From the NCBI RefSeq assembly GCF_002197685.1, contig NZ_NBBI01000001.1, positions 496,001-560,000 on the forward strand: DNA of 64,000 bases, written 5' to 3'. Numbering within the stretch: position 1 is the first letter of the stretch; the number at the start of each line of letters is the position of its first letter. The translations under genes and the position numbers were made by a program. Below are positions 42,370-51,855 of this stretch, piece after piece. The notes below the pieces were generated by a model. It saw only the letters and a program-made list of their open reading frames with translations. It had not been told where the DNA came from and did no database searches. The stretch comes from Sphingomonas dokdonensis. Lineage in GTDB: Bacteria; Pseudomonadota; Alphaproteobacteria; Sphingomonadales; Sphingomonadaceae.

Positions 42370-44202
42370 ATGTGTTGCGTGATCGATCGTCGTCGCTTTC
42401 TTGAAGGAACCGCTGCGGGGCTGGCGCTGGGCACGGGCGTGCCGGCCTGGGCGCAGGTGAGAAGCGCGGATGCGGCGCTTGCGGCGCTGCTGCAGCGGCA
42501 TAGCGAGGCATATCTGAGGCGATCGCCGGAGGAGGCGACCGGCGCTGATTTCGACGTGGGCGCGAATGCTGGCTTGCGTGCGAAGCTGGACGATCGCTCC
42601 CTGGCAGCGCGGGCGGCCGATCAGAAGGCGATCAAGGCGGCGTTGGCGCAGCTTGGCGCGATCGACGTGCATCAGTTGTCATCGCGCAGCGCGCTGGATC
42701 ATGCGGTGGCGCGGTTCGTTTATGACACGCTGGACGATCTGCTCGGCCGCTATGGCTATGTCGACGGCAATTTGCGGCCGAGCCCTTATGTCGTCAGCCA
42801 GATGAATGGCGCTTATTACTGGCTGCCGGACTTCATCGGCAGCCGTCATCCGATCGAGACGCGTGCGGATGTGGAGGCATGGCTGCTGCGGCTTGCGGCG
42901 TTTGCGACGGCGATCGATCAGGAAACGGATCGCGTGCGCCACGACGCTGGCCTAGGCGTGATCCCGCCCGATTTCGTGATCCAGCGTACGGTGGTCCAGA
43001 TCAAGGGGTTGCGCGATGGCGATCCGCTGCAATCGGCGCTGATCGCGCCGGCGCTGAAGCGGGCGCGGGACAAGGGTTTAAGCGATGTGCAGGCGCAGGC
43101 GCTCGGCATCTTTCGCAATCGCGTCCAGCCGGCGCTGACGCGCCAGGCCGAGACGCTGGAGGCGCTGCTGCCCCGCACCGATGCGCGTGCCGGCGTGTGG
43201 AAGCTGCCCGACGGCGACGCGTATTATGCGGCGGCGGTGCGCGCGAACACGACCGTCGATACGTCGCCCGCAGAGCTGCATCGCATCGGGCTGGAGCAGT
43301 GCCGCGCGCTGACGGCGGAGATCGACGCGCTGCTAAGGGCGCAGGGACTGACTAAGGGCAGCGCGATCGCGCGGATGCAGGCGCTTGATGCCGATCCGCG
43401 TTTCATCGTGTCGAATGACGATGCGGGCCGCACCAAGCTGCTCGGGCTCGCCGATGCCTATCTCAAGAAGACGACGGGGCTGTTGCCGGCGGCGTTCAAC
43501 AATCCGGCGATCGATCCGATCATCGTGCGGCGCATTCCGCCGGCGGTGGAGGCGGGGGCGCCGGGCGCCTTTTATTCCGAGGGAGCGCCGGGGCAGCCGG
43601 GCGTGTACTCGATCAATCTCCACCGGCCCGATGAGCATGTGCTGTGGCGCCTGCCGACGTTGACGCATCACGAGGGCATTCCGGGGCACCATTTTCAGGC
43701 GAGCATGCTGCGCCGCGCGCCGGCGCTGCCGCTGTTCCGGCGAATGGTGCGCTTTTCCTCCTACACCGAAGGCTGGGCGCTGTATGCGCAGCAGGTGGCG
43801 GATGAGATCGGCTTCTTCGAGGGCGATCCGTTCGGGCGGATCGGCTATCTTCAGTCCGAGCTGTTCCGCGCGGCGCGGATCGTGGTGGATACCGGCCTGC
43901 ACCACCACCGCTGGACCAAGCAACAAGCCGTCACCTGGATGGTGGAGAATGCCGGGGAGCATCCGGAGGCGACCGATCGCGAGGTGACGCGCTACGCCGT
44001 GTATCCGGGGCAGGCGTGTAGCTTCAAGGTTGGTGCCAACGCGATCCATGCCGCGCGCGAGGATGCGCGAAAGGCGATGGGCGACCGCTTCGACGTGCGC
44101 GACTATCACGATCTGGTGCTGGCGAGCGGGCCGATGCCGATGTCGGTGCTGCAAGCCGCGACAAAGGCGTGGGCGGGGGGCGCCGGCTCGGTTGCGGATT
44201 GA
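42370..44202 (+). CDS. DUF885-family metallopeptidase with Tat leader (copy 2)
   Basis: 610 residues. The leader DRRRFLEGTAAGLALGTGVPAWAQ is Tat-like. The zinc motif THHEGIPGHHFQAS (about residue 432) and YTEGWALYAQQ match copy 1 at 37427, yet the two differ widely in the N-terminal half, so this is an old paralogue and not a recent duplication. ATG 42370 and GTG 42379 are both possible. It has operator copy 3 upstream and is followed closely by a TPR/2OG-oxygenase gene. It probably hydrolyses peptides in the periplasm. Confidence 0.85.
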   Translation: MCCVIDRRRFLEGTAAGLALGTGVPAWAQVRSADAALAALLQRHSEAYLRRSPEEATGADFDVGANAGLRAKLDDRSLAARAADQKAIKAALAQLGAIDVHQLSSRSALDHAVARFVYDTLDDLLGRYGYVDGNLRPSPYVVSQMNGAYYWLPDFIGSRHPIETRADVEAWLLRLAAFATAIDQETDRVRHDAGLGVIPPDFVIQRTVVQIKGLRDGDPLQSALIAPALKRARDKGLSDVQAQALGIFRNRVQPALTRQAETLEALLPRTDARAGVWKLPDGDAYYAAAVRANTTVDTSPAELHRIGLEQCRALTAEIDALLRAQGLTKGSAIARMQALDADPRFIVSNDDAGRTKLLGLADAYLKKTTGLLPAAFNNPAIDPIIVRRIPPAVEAGAPGAFYSEGAPGQPGVYSINLHRPDEHVLWRLPTLTHHEGIPGHHFQASMLRRAPALPLFRRMVRFSSYTEGWALYAQQVADEIGFFEGDPFGRIGYLQSELFRAARIVVDTGLHHHRWTKQQAVTWMVENAGEHPEATDREVTRYAVYPGQACSFKVGANAIHAAREDARKAMGDRFDVRDYHDLVLASGPMPMSVLQAATKAWAGGAGSVAD

Positions 44203-44268
44203 TCGTCAACCGCTGATTGCGCGCGCGGTGGGTTGCCACAACTGGACCATGTCGGGATAGTTCGCGCG

Positions 44269-45657
44269 ATGAGCCAGCAGACCGGGCAGGATTGGGGGGC
44301 GCGCGCTGCCGCGCTGAAGGCATCGGGTGATCTGGCGGGCGCGGCGGATGCCTATGCCGCGGCCGCGCGGGCGCGGCCGACCAGCGCGGTTGCCGAACAT
44401 AATCTGGCGGCGACGCTGGGCGACCTTGGCGACCATGCCGGCGCGCTCGCCGCGACGAAGCGGGCGTTCGGCAAGGGCGGCGACGCGCCGGAGACGTGGC
44501 TGGTGCACGCGCGATCGTTGCAGGCGCTGGGTGAGGTCACGGCGGCGGAGGCTGCGTTCGAGGAGGCGATCCGCAGGCGCGCCGATTATGCCGTCGCGCA
44601 TCGCGATCTGGCGCAGCTGCGCTGGATGCGCAGCGGGGAGCCGAGTGACGCCCTGCGATCGCTGAACACTGCGCCGGATACAGCCGAACTGGCGCTGGTC
44701 CGCGCCACCGTTCTCACCAGCGTGGGCAATCCTGCGGAAGCGCGAGCGGTGATCGAAAAGGCGCTGCGGCGGGCGCCGGGCGATCTCGCGTTGCGGCTGA
44801 CGGCGGCAGCACAGGCCGAGCGGGGCGGGGACGTGGTGGCGCAGCTGGCGCATGCGACCGCCGCGCTGCGCCTCGCGCCGGGTTCGATCGACGCCGGGCG
44901 CGCGGCGGTGGAGGCGCTGCTGCATGCAGGGCGCCTGGTCGAAGCGGCGCAACTGGCGGAGCGGGTAGTGGCGGCGGCGCCCGACGATCAGGCGGCAATT
45001 GCTCTGATGGCGACTGCGTGGCGCTTGGTCGGCGATCCGCGCCATGCTGCGCTTTGCGAGGATAAGGCACTGATATCGCGCCGCATGTTGCCGGTGCCGG
45101 CGGGCTGGGAAAGCCGTGAGGCGTTCCTTGAAGAGCTGGCGGAGGCGCTGACGGCGCTGCATGGGTGGCGATCCCATCCGCTTGGCCAGTCGGTGCGGCA
45201 TGGCAGCCAGACGCAGGTTGACCTGACGCGAGTGGAAACGCCGGTGATTCGGGCGCTGTTTGCGACGCTGCCGGTGCTGATCGATGCCCATATCGTGGCG
45301 CTCGGCAGCGGCGACGATCCGGTGCGGCGGCGGATCGGCGGGGGGTGGCGCTTTGCCGGTGCTTGGTCGATCCGCTTGTATCCGGGTGGTTTTCACACCG
45401 ACCATGTGCACCCGCAGGGCTGGCTATCGTCTGCCTTTTACGTCTCCTTGCCACAGGCGGTGGGGCGCGAGCCGGAGGGGTGGCTGGCGTTCGGGCGGCC
45501 GGGAATCGCGACCACGCCGCGGCTGGCGCCGTTCCGCCGGCTGCAGCCCGCGCCGGGCATGCTGGCGCTGTTCCCATCCTACCTTTGGCACGGCACCGAG
45601 CTGTTCACCGGTGACGAGCCCAGGCTGACGGTGGCCTTTGATATTGTGCCGACGTAA
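44269..45657 (+). CDS. TPR protein with C-terminal 2OG-Fe(II) oxygenase-like domain
   Basis: About 462 residues. Residues 10-260 are tetratricopeptide-like helical repeats (ARAAALKASGDLAGAADAYAAAARARP and similar). The C-terminal 180 residues form a dioxygenase of the 2OG-FeII_Oxy_5 kind: the HxD motif is in GGFHTDHVHPQ (His376, Asp378), the distal His441 is in YLWHGTELF, and the co-substrate Arg452 is in EPRLTVAFD. No signal peptide. Such proteins hydroxylate proteins or peptides, but no substrate is established. It lies between two peptidase genes, about 65 bases from each. The start at ATG 44269 was chosen over the longer frame for its fit to the TPR start. Confidence 0.8.
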   Translation: MSQQTGQDWGARAAALKASGDLAGAADAYAAAARARPTSAVAEHNLAATLGDLGDHAGALAATKRAFGKGGDAPETWLVHARSLQALGEVTAAEAAFEEAIRRRADYAVAHRDLAQLRWMRSGEPSDALRSLNTAPDTAELALVRATVLTSVGNPAEARAVIEKALRRAPGDLALRLTAAAQAERGGDVVAQLAHATAALRLAPGSIDAGRAAVEALLHAGRLVEAAQLAERVVAAAPDDQAAIALMATAWRLVGDPRHAALCEDKALISRRMLPVPAGWESREAFLEELAEALTALHGWRSHPLGQSVRHGSQTQVDLTRVETPVIRALFATLPVLIDAHIVALGSGDDPVRRRIGGGWRFAGAWSIRLYPGGFHTDHVHPQGWLSSAFYVSLPQAVGREPEGWLAFGRPGIATTPRLAPFRRLQPAPGMLALFPSYLWHGTELFTGDEPRLTVAFDIVPT

Positions 45658-45732
45658 TAAAATCGGAGAACATCGGGTGTGGTTCGGCCGCGACAATGCG
45701 TCATGTGGCCAAGGACAAATAAAACGGGGGGT

Positions 45733-48513
45733 ATGATGAGCCGACTGGGATTATTCTGCAGCGTCGCGGCACTGGCGCTCGCGATGCCGGCGCTGGCCGA
45801 TCCGATCACCCCGAAGGCAGGATCGCTGCCCTCGCCCGCAGAGGCTTTTCCGACCGAGCCGGGCAGCGATTATTACCTCGCCAATTACGATGCGTACGAA
45901 AAGTATCTGAAGACGCTTGCTGCGCAGTCCGATCGGATGAAGCTGATCGACATCGGCAAGAGCGCCGAAGGACGCACGATGTGGACGGCGGTGGTTTCCT
46001 CGCCGGCGAACCTCGCCAAGCTGGACCGTTATCAGGAAATCGCACGGCGGCTCGCCAAGGCGGAGGGCGTGAGCGAGGCGGAGGCCAAGACGCTTGCCGC
46101 CGAGGGGCGCGCGATCGTGTGGATCGATGCCGGCCTGCACGCAACCGAGACGGTGACGACGCAAAGCCAGATCCATGTGCTGTATCGGATGCTGACCGGG
46201 GAGGACGCCGAGACGAAGCGCATCCTGGACGAGACGATCGTGCTGTTCGGTCACGACAATCCCGACGGGCTGCAACTCGTCGCCGATTGGTACATGCGCA
46301 ACAAGGACCCGAAGGATCGCGAGTTCCGCACGATTCCGCGGCTGTACCAGAAGTATGTCGGGCACGATAACAACCGCGACAGCTTCATGTCGCAGATGCC
46401 CGAGACGACCGCGGTCAACCGCGTCCTGTTTCGCGAATGGTATCCACAGATCATCTTCAACCAGCACCAGACCGGGCCGGCGGGCATGGTGGTCTTCGTT
46501 CCGCCGTTCCGCGACCCCTTCAACTATAACTACAATCCGATCGTGATGACCGAGCTGCAGGAGGTCGGCGCGTCGATGCACAGCCGGCTCGTCTCCGAGC
46601 AGAAGGGCGGATCGGGCATGCGCTCCGCCGCGCCCTATTCGACCTGGCACAACGGCATGGTGCGATCGGTCGCCTACTTCCACAATTCGATCGGGTTGCT
46701 GACCGAGATCATCGGCGGACCGACGCCCGAGAAGATCCCGCTGATCCCGGATTACCAACTCGCACGCAACGACGAGCCGCTGCCGATCGCGCCGCAGGAA
46801 TGGCACCTGAAGGACAGTCTGGAATATCAGAACTCGCTCGATCGTGCAGTGATGGATTATGCGGCTCGCAACCGCGAACGGCTGCTGATGAACATCTGGC
46901 GGATGGGCGATCAGGCGATCGCGCGCGGCAAGCGCGACAGCTGGACGATCACGCCGAACGACGTCGAGGCGGCAAAGGATGCGGCCAAGGGCAAGACGGC
47001 CGAAGGCGGCGAGGTGTATTTCCGCGGGCCGCCGCCGATCGACAGCGGCCTCTACAAGAGCGTGCTGAACGACCCGGCAAAGCGTGACCCGCGCGGTTAC
47101 GTCCTACCGCCGATGCAGCGCGACATGCCGACGACGATCGCGTTCCTCAACGCGCTGCTGAAGACGGGCGTCGATGTCGAGCAGGCGAGCGCGCCGTTCA
47201 CCGCCGGGGGCAAGCGCTATCCGGCGGGGAGCTATGTGGTGAAGACCGCGCAAGCCTATCGCCCGCACGTGCTCGACATGTTCGAGCCGCAGGACCACCC
47301 GCACGATCTGGAATATCCCGGCGGCCCGCCCAAGGCGCCGTACGACATCACCGGCTATACGCTGGCGTATCAGATGGGCGTGCAGTTCGACCGGATCCTT
47401 GACGGGTTCGATGGCGCGTTCACCCGCGTGACGGCGGATCAGCTCGCACCGCCACCGGGCCGCGTGCTCGGCTCCGGCACTGCCGGCTATGTCGTTGGGC
47501 ACGAGACGAACAACAGCTTCATCCTGACCAACCGGCTGCTGAAGGCCGGCGTGCCGGTTTCTTGGCTGAACGAGACGACCAAGGCAGGCGGCGTGACCTT
47601 TGCACCGGGCGCTCTGTGGATCCCGGCGACGCCGCAGGCGGCCGCGATCATCGCGCAATCGGCGCCGCTCGGCGTCGATGCCTATCGCGTGTCGCGCGCG
47701 CCGGCGGGCGCCAAGACGGCGCTGAAGCCGGTGCGGGTGGGTCTGGTGGACCGTTACGGCGGGGTGATGCCGGCCGGGTGGACCCGCTGGCTGCTGGAGC
47801 AATATGAATTCCCGTTCGAGGTGGTCTATCCGCAGACGCTCGACGCCGGAAACCTCAAGGCGAACTACGACGTATTGCTCTTTGCCGACGGCACCGTGCC
47901 GGTGGAGCGTGGCGGCGCCTATCCGGGCGGCTATCGCAATTCGATGCCCAAGCCGGCCGACATTCCGGCGGATTATCGCGCCTGGCTGGGCGAGGTGAGC
48001 AAGGACAAGTCGGTGCCGGCGATCGATGCCTTTGCCAAGGCGGGCGGCACGGTGATCACCGTGGGCAGCGCCAATGCGCTGGCCAGCATGTTGTCGCCGG
48101 CGGTTCAGCCGGCACTCGTCACCAAGAAGCCGGACGGGACGGTGACGGCGCTCGACCACAAGCAATTCTACATCCCCGGCTCGATCCTGGCGGCGAAGGT
48201 CGATCCGACCAAGCCGCTAGCCTACGGCATGGCCCCCAAGGTCGACCTGTTCTTCGACGAGAGCCAGTCGTTCGTTCCGACCGCCGGGCTGACGCCGGTG
48301 GTGACGTATGACAGCGCCACGCCGCTGCGGAGCGGCTGGGCCGTGGGGCAGGAGAAGCTGAACGGCACGGTGGCGGTCGCCTCGGTCGATCTGGGGCAGG
48401 GCAAGCTGTTCGCTATGGGTCCGGAGGTGACGCAGCGGGCGCAGCCCTATGCCTCGTTCAAGCTGCTGTTCAACGGCATCCTCTACGGGCCGGCGAGCAC
48501 GTCGGCGCAATAA
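45733..48513 (+). CDS. exported M14-family zinc carboxypeptidase
   Basis: About 926 residues with a signal peptide (LGLFCSVAALALAMPALA). The carboxypeptidase zinc site is HxxE in GLHATETV (His136, Glu139) and a third His in FNQHQTG; the remainder is a long C-terminal part containing a type-1 glutamine-amidotransferase-like region (FEVVYPQTLDAG, VDLFFDESQSFVP). This large two-part architecture is known in many exported M14 enzymes of Bacteroidetes and sphingomonads. It removes C-terminal residues or works on modified peptides. ATG 45733 and 45736 follow a GGGGGG site. Followed by a TonB receptor, as a uptake/hydrolysis pair. Confidence 0.87.
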   Translation: MMSRLGLFCSVAALALAMPALADPITPKAGSLPSPAEAFPTEPGSDYYLANYDAYEKYLKTLAAQSDRMKLIDIGKSAEGRTMWTAVVSSPANLAKLDRYQEIARRLAKAEGVSEAEAKTLAAEGRAIVWIDAGLHATETVTTQSQIHVLYRMLTGEDAETKRILDETIVLFGHDNPDGLQLVADWYMRNKDPKDREFRTIPRLYQKYVGHDNNRDSFMSQMPETTAVNRVLFREWYPQIIFNQHQTGPAGMVVFVPPFRDPFNYNYNPIVMTELQEVGASMHSRLVSEQKGGSGMRSAAPYSTWHNGMVRSVAYFHNSIGLLTEIIGGPTPEKIPLIPDYQLARNDEPLPIAPQEWHLKDSLEYQNSLDRAVMDYAARNRERLLMNIWRMGDQAIARGKRDSWTITPNDVEAAKDAAKGKTAEGGEVYFRGPPPIDSGLYKSVLNDPAKRDPRGYVLPPMQRDMPTTIAFLNALLKTGVDVEQASAPFTAGGKRYPAGSYVVKTAQAYRPHVLDMFEPQDHPHDLEYPGGPPKAPYDITGYTLAYQMGVQFDRILDGFDGAFTRVTADQLAPPPGRVLGSGTAGYVVGHETNNSFILTNRLLKAGVPVSWLNETTKAGGVTFAPGALWIPATPQAAAIIAQSAPLGVDAYRVSRAPAGAKTALKPVRVGLVDRYGGVMPAGWTRWLLEQYEFPFEVVYPQTLDAGNLKANYDVLLFADGTVPVERGGAYPGGYRNSMPKPADIPADYRAWLGEVSKDKSVPAIDAFAKAGGTVITVGSANALASMLSPAVQPALVTKKPDGTVTALDHKQFYIPGSILAAKVDPTKPLAYGMAPKVDLFFDESQSFVPTAGLTPVVTYDSATPLRSGWAVGQEKLNGTVAVASVDLGQGKLFAMGPEVTQRAQPYASFKLLFNGILYGPASTSAQ

Positions 48514-48565
48514 GAGCAAGCGGCGGGGCGGCGCTCTTCCAAGCGTCTGCCTCGCCGACTGCATC

Positions 48566-48581
48566 CGTTTGCGGGCAAACG
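48566..48581. promoter_or_regulatory. short palindrome CGTTTGC-GG-GCAAACG
   Basis: Perfect 7-base arms with a 2-base centre, 53 bases after the M14 stop and 200 bases before the TonB receptor. It could be an operator for the receptor or a small hairpin; there is no U-run. Confidence 0.35.
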
Positions 48582-48620
48582 TCTAGGCTTATGTCAAAGC
48601 AAGCCTGACCAACGAAATAG

Positions 48621-48626
48621 TATAAT
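48621..48626 (+). promoter_or_regulatory. TATAAT -10 element upstream of the TonB receptor
   Basis: A perfect TATAAT in an AT-rich stretch of the 269-base gap 48514-48782. No good -35 hexamer lies 16-18 bases upstream, so an activator may be needed. A half LysR site (TTGCGCAAC, 48677-48685) occurs between it and the receptor start. Confidence 0.35.
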
Positions 48627-48782
48627 GTATCTTTAAGTGTATGTCTTTCGACCGAATTGATCTTGCACGTGGGGCCTTGCGCAACTTTTATTTCAACGGC
48701 GAGGTGAGGGAGACATAAGCCATCGCGTCTTCACCCTTGAGCCGCCCGACACGAGGCGGCCTTTCAAGGGAATAGACACGCC

Positions 48783-51700
48783 ATGCACCAGCGTTTCGTG
48801 CTTCGCACGTTCTTGTCCGTCGGCACCGCCAGCATTGCGCTGATCGCCGCGCAGGCCGCCGCTCAGGTTTCCGTGCCGACCGAGGAAAACCCGCCAGCAG
48901 CCGCGGCCGAGGCGATTGCCGAGGCGCAGAACCCCGCCGCGCCGCCGCCGCCGTCCGAGGACATCGTCGTTACCGGCAGCCGCATCGCGCGGCCGGATTA
49001 TGTCGCCAATTCGCCGATCGTTTCGGTTGGCAGCGCGGCAATCGAAAATACCGGGCGCGTGACGGTGGAAAGCACGCTGACGCAATTGCCGCAGTTCGCC
49101 GGATCGTTCGGGGCTGGCAATACCGGCAGCACCTCGACCGGGCTGAACGGCGGGCAGGCCTATGCCTCTCTGCGTGGCCTGGGATCGAAGCGGACGCTGC
49201 TGCTGCTCGACGGGCGGCGTATCCAGCCGTCCAACCCCGACGGCTCGGTCGACCTCAACATCATTCCCGAAGCGCTGATCGAGAATATCGAGGTGATCAC
49301 CGGCGGTGCGTCGACCACTTATGGTTCGGATGCGACCGCCGGCGTGGTCAACTTCCGGCTGAAGCGGCGGTTCAGCGGGCTTGAGATTGCGGGGCAGACG
49401 GGCGTCAGCGATTATGGCGACGGCAACAGCTATCGCATCACCGCCACCATGGGATCGTCATTCGCCGACGATCGCGGCAGCGCGGTGCTCTCTGTGGACT
49501 ACACCAAGCGTGATCGCGCGCTGCAGGGCAAGCGCGACTATTACGTCTTCCGCTCCTCCACGCCGGGGCTGGCGACCATTCCGCAAGGCACGGTGCTGTT
49601 CGGCGCCAATCTGCCGACGCTGGCATCGGTCAACAACGTATTCGTGGGGCAATATGGCACGCGTCCGCTGACCGGCAATGCGGCGGGGCGCTACACCGGG
49701 CAGATCGGGTTCAACACCGATCAGACGTTGTTCTCCACCGCCGGCGTGCCAGTGCTGAACTTCCGCGACCCGCAAAGTGACGAGGCCTATATCGTCAACT
49801 CAGGCGCAAATTCGCAGCAGATCAACTTCGGCTACAATGGCGGCTCGCTGCAATCCGATCTCGATCGCTGGTCGATCTTCGGCAAAGTCGATTACGACGT
49901 CAGCGATGAGGTGAAGGCGTTCATCCAGGCGACCTACACCAGCTACACTTCGCTCGGTATCACCAACCCGACGCTGGCCTCCAACGTCTATGGCCTTAGC
50001 GTGCCGGTGACGAACCCGTTCATCCCGGGCTCGTTCAGCTCGATCCTCGCCTCACGGCCGAACCCGGCGGGCGATTTCACCTTCTACAAGGCGTTCAACA
50101 TCCTTGGGCCGCGCTACCAGAGCTACGATTACGAGGTGTGGCAGATCACGGCGGGCCTGTCGGGCAAGCTGGGGCTGGGGGACTGGACCTGGGATGTCTA
50201 CGGCTCGACCAGCCAAGCGAAGTTCGCGAACGAGCAGACCGGCGGCGCCAGCGCGAGCGCGCTGCGCAACCTGCTGTATTCGCCGACTGGGGGCACGAAT
50301 TTCTGTTCGGGCGGGTTCAACCCGTTTGGCAACCTGACGCCGTCGCAGGATTGCATCGACTATATCTCGCGCCGGACGCTGAACACCAACGAGCTGAAGC
50401 AGCGCACGGTGGAGGGCAACGTTCAGGGCGCGCTGTTCACGCTGCCGGCCGGCGAGGTGCGCCTCGCGCTGGGTGCGGACTATCGGTACAACAGCTATGG
50501 CTTCAATCCCGACAGCGCACTGAACCAGGCCGACGGAACCAGCGACGTTCTGGGCTACAGCGTGCTGCGACCCGCCGGCGGATCGGTCGACACCAAGGAA
50601 ATCTATGGTGAGATGCTGGTGCCGCTGCTCAACGACCTTCCGCTTATCAAGCAGTTGGAGGTGAACCTGGGCTACCGTTATTCCGACTATAATTCGGTCG
50701 GCGGGGTTCATGCCTATAAGGTTGATGCGAACTGGCAGGTGTTCGATCCGCTGCGGCTGCGCGGTGGCTACAACCGCGCGATCCGCGCACCGAGCGTCGG
50801 CGAGCTCTTCGCGCCGGTCTCCACCGGGTCGGTCGGCATCGGCACGGCGACGCCGACGACCACCAACGGCGATCCATGCGACGTGCGCTCGTCCTATCGG
50901 CAGGGCGGCAACGGCACGCAGGTCCGCGCGCTGTGCCTGGCGCAAGGCGTGCCGACCTCGATCATCGACAGCTACCAGCTGGGCACCGCGCAGGTTTTCG
51001 CACTGACCGGCGGCAACCCGGATTTGCAGGAAGAGACCGCCGACACCTATTCGGCCGGTGCGGTGCTGCAGTCGCCGTTCGGCGGCATCATGCGCAACAT
51101 GTCGCTGTCGGTGGATTTCTATAAGATCAAGATCACCGATGCGGTGGGGCCGCTGTCGATCGCGCAGGCGTTCCAGTTCTGCTTCAACTCGGGCGGGAAC
51201 AATCCGACCTATGCGGCGAACAATTATTATTGCTCGCTGATCACCCGCAACGGTGCGTCGGGCGTGCCGCTCAATCCGGTGCAGCCGCTGCTGAACCTCG
51301 GCACATACAATGTGCAGGGCGTCGACATCCAGTTCGATTGGCGCTTCGGGCTGGATTCGCTGGGGATCGGCGGCGATGCGGGGACGATCGCGCTCAACAC
51401 GGCGGTGAGCTATCTCGACAAGTTCGAGATCCAGGCACTGCCGGGCGCGGCGACCTATGATTATGCCGGCTCGATCGGCATCGGCGTAGAGAGCAGCGCG
51501 GGCACGGCGCATCCGGAATGGAAGGCGATCACCTCGCTCACCTATTCGCTCGGGCAGGCGAGCATCGGGCTTCGCTGGCGCTATATCGACAGCATGATCA
51601 ATTCCGCCAAGGTGGTGACGCCAACCAGCACGACACGCGGGGTCGACACGTACAACGTCTTCGATCTGAATGCGCGTTTCGACGTGGACGACAACACGCA

Positions 51701-51833
51701 ATTCCGCATGGGTGCGACCAACCTGTTCAATCGCAAGCCGCCGCAGGTGGGCGATATCGAGGGCAATTACGATCCGCAGAACTATGATGTGATCGGCCGC
51801 TATTTCTTTATCGGCGCCACCAAGAAGTTCTGA
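48783..51833 (+). CDS. TonB-dependent receptor of the peptide island
   Basis: 1016 residues. Signal peptide (TFLSVGTASIALIAAQAAAQ), a proline/alanine-rich linker, TonB box EDIVVTGSRIARPDY, plug domain (LTQLPQFAGSF, LRGLGSKRTLLLLDGRRIQP, IENIEVITGGASTTYGSDATAGVVNF) and a long barrel ending YFFIGATKKF. It has the receptor size used for large substrates such as peptides or oligosaccharides. The M20 hydrolase gene follows 22 bases later in the same transcript, and M14 precedes it, so peptide import is the best guess. The LysR half-site upstream is consistent with membership in the LysR regulon but is weak. Confidence 0.93.
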   Translation: MHQRFVLRTFLSVGTASIALIAAQAAAQVSVPTEENPPAAAAEAIAEAQNPAAPPPPSEDIVVTGSRIARPDYVANSPIVSVGSAAIENTGRVTVESTLTQLPQFAGSFGAGNTGSTSTGLNGGQAYASLRGLGSKRTLLLLDGRRIQPSNPDGSVDLNIIPEALIENIEVITGGASTTYGSDATAGVVNFRLKRRFSGLEIAGQTGVSDYGDGNSYRITATMGSSFADDRGSAVLSVDYTKRDRALQGKRDYYVFRSSTPGLATIPQGTVLFGANLPTLASVNNVFVGQYGTRPLTGNAAGRYTGQIGFNTDQTLFSTAGVPVLNFRDPQSDEAYIVNSGANSQQINFGYNGGSLQSDLDRWSIFGKVDYDVSDEVKAFIQATYTSYTSLGITNPTLASNVYGLSVPVTNPFIPGSFSSILASRPNPAGDFTFYKAFNILGPRYQSYDYEVWQITAGLSGKLGLGDWTWDVYGSTSQAKFANEQTGGASASALRNLLYSPTGGTNFCSGGFNPFGNLTPSQDCIDYISRRTLNTNELKQRTVEGNVQGALFTLPAGEVRLALGADYRYNSYGFNPDSALNQADGTSDVLGYSVLRPAGGSVDTKEIYGEMLVPLLNDLPLIKQLEVNLGYRYSDYNSVGGVHAYKVDANWQVFDPLRLRGGYNRAIRAPSVGELFAPVSTGSVGIGTATPTTTNGDPCDVRSSYRQGGNGTQVRALCLAQGVPTSIIDSYQLGTAQVFALTGGNPDLQEETADTYSAGAVLQSPFGGIMRNMSLSVDFYKIKITDAVGPLSIAQAFQFCFNSGGNNPTYAANNYYCSLITRNGASGVPLNPVQPLLNLGTYNVQGVDIQFDWRFGLDSLGIGGDAGTIALNTAVSYLDKFEIQALPGAATYDYAGSIGIGVESSAGTAHPEWKAITSLTYSLGQASIGLRWRYIDSMINSAKVVTPTSTTRGVDTYNVFDLNARFDVDDNTQFRMGATNLFNRKPPQVGDIEGNYDPQNYDVIGRYFFIGATKKF

Positions 51834-51855
51834 GCGGGTATTGGGGAGTAACGAC

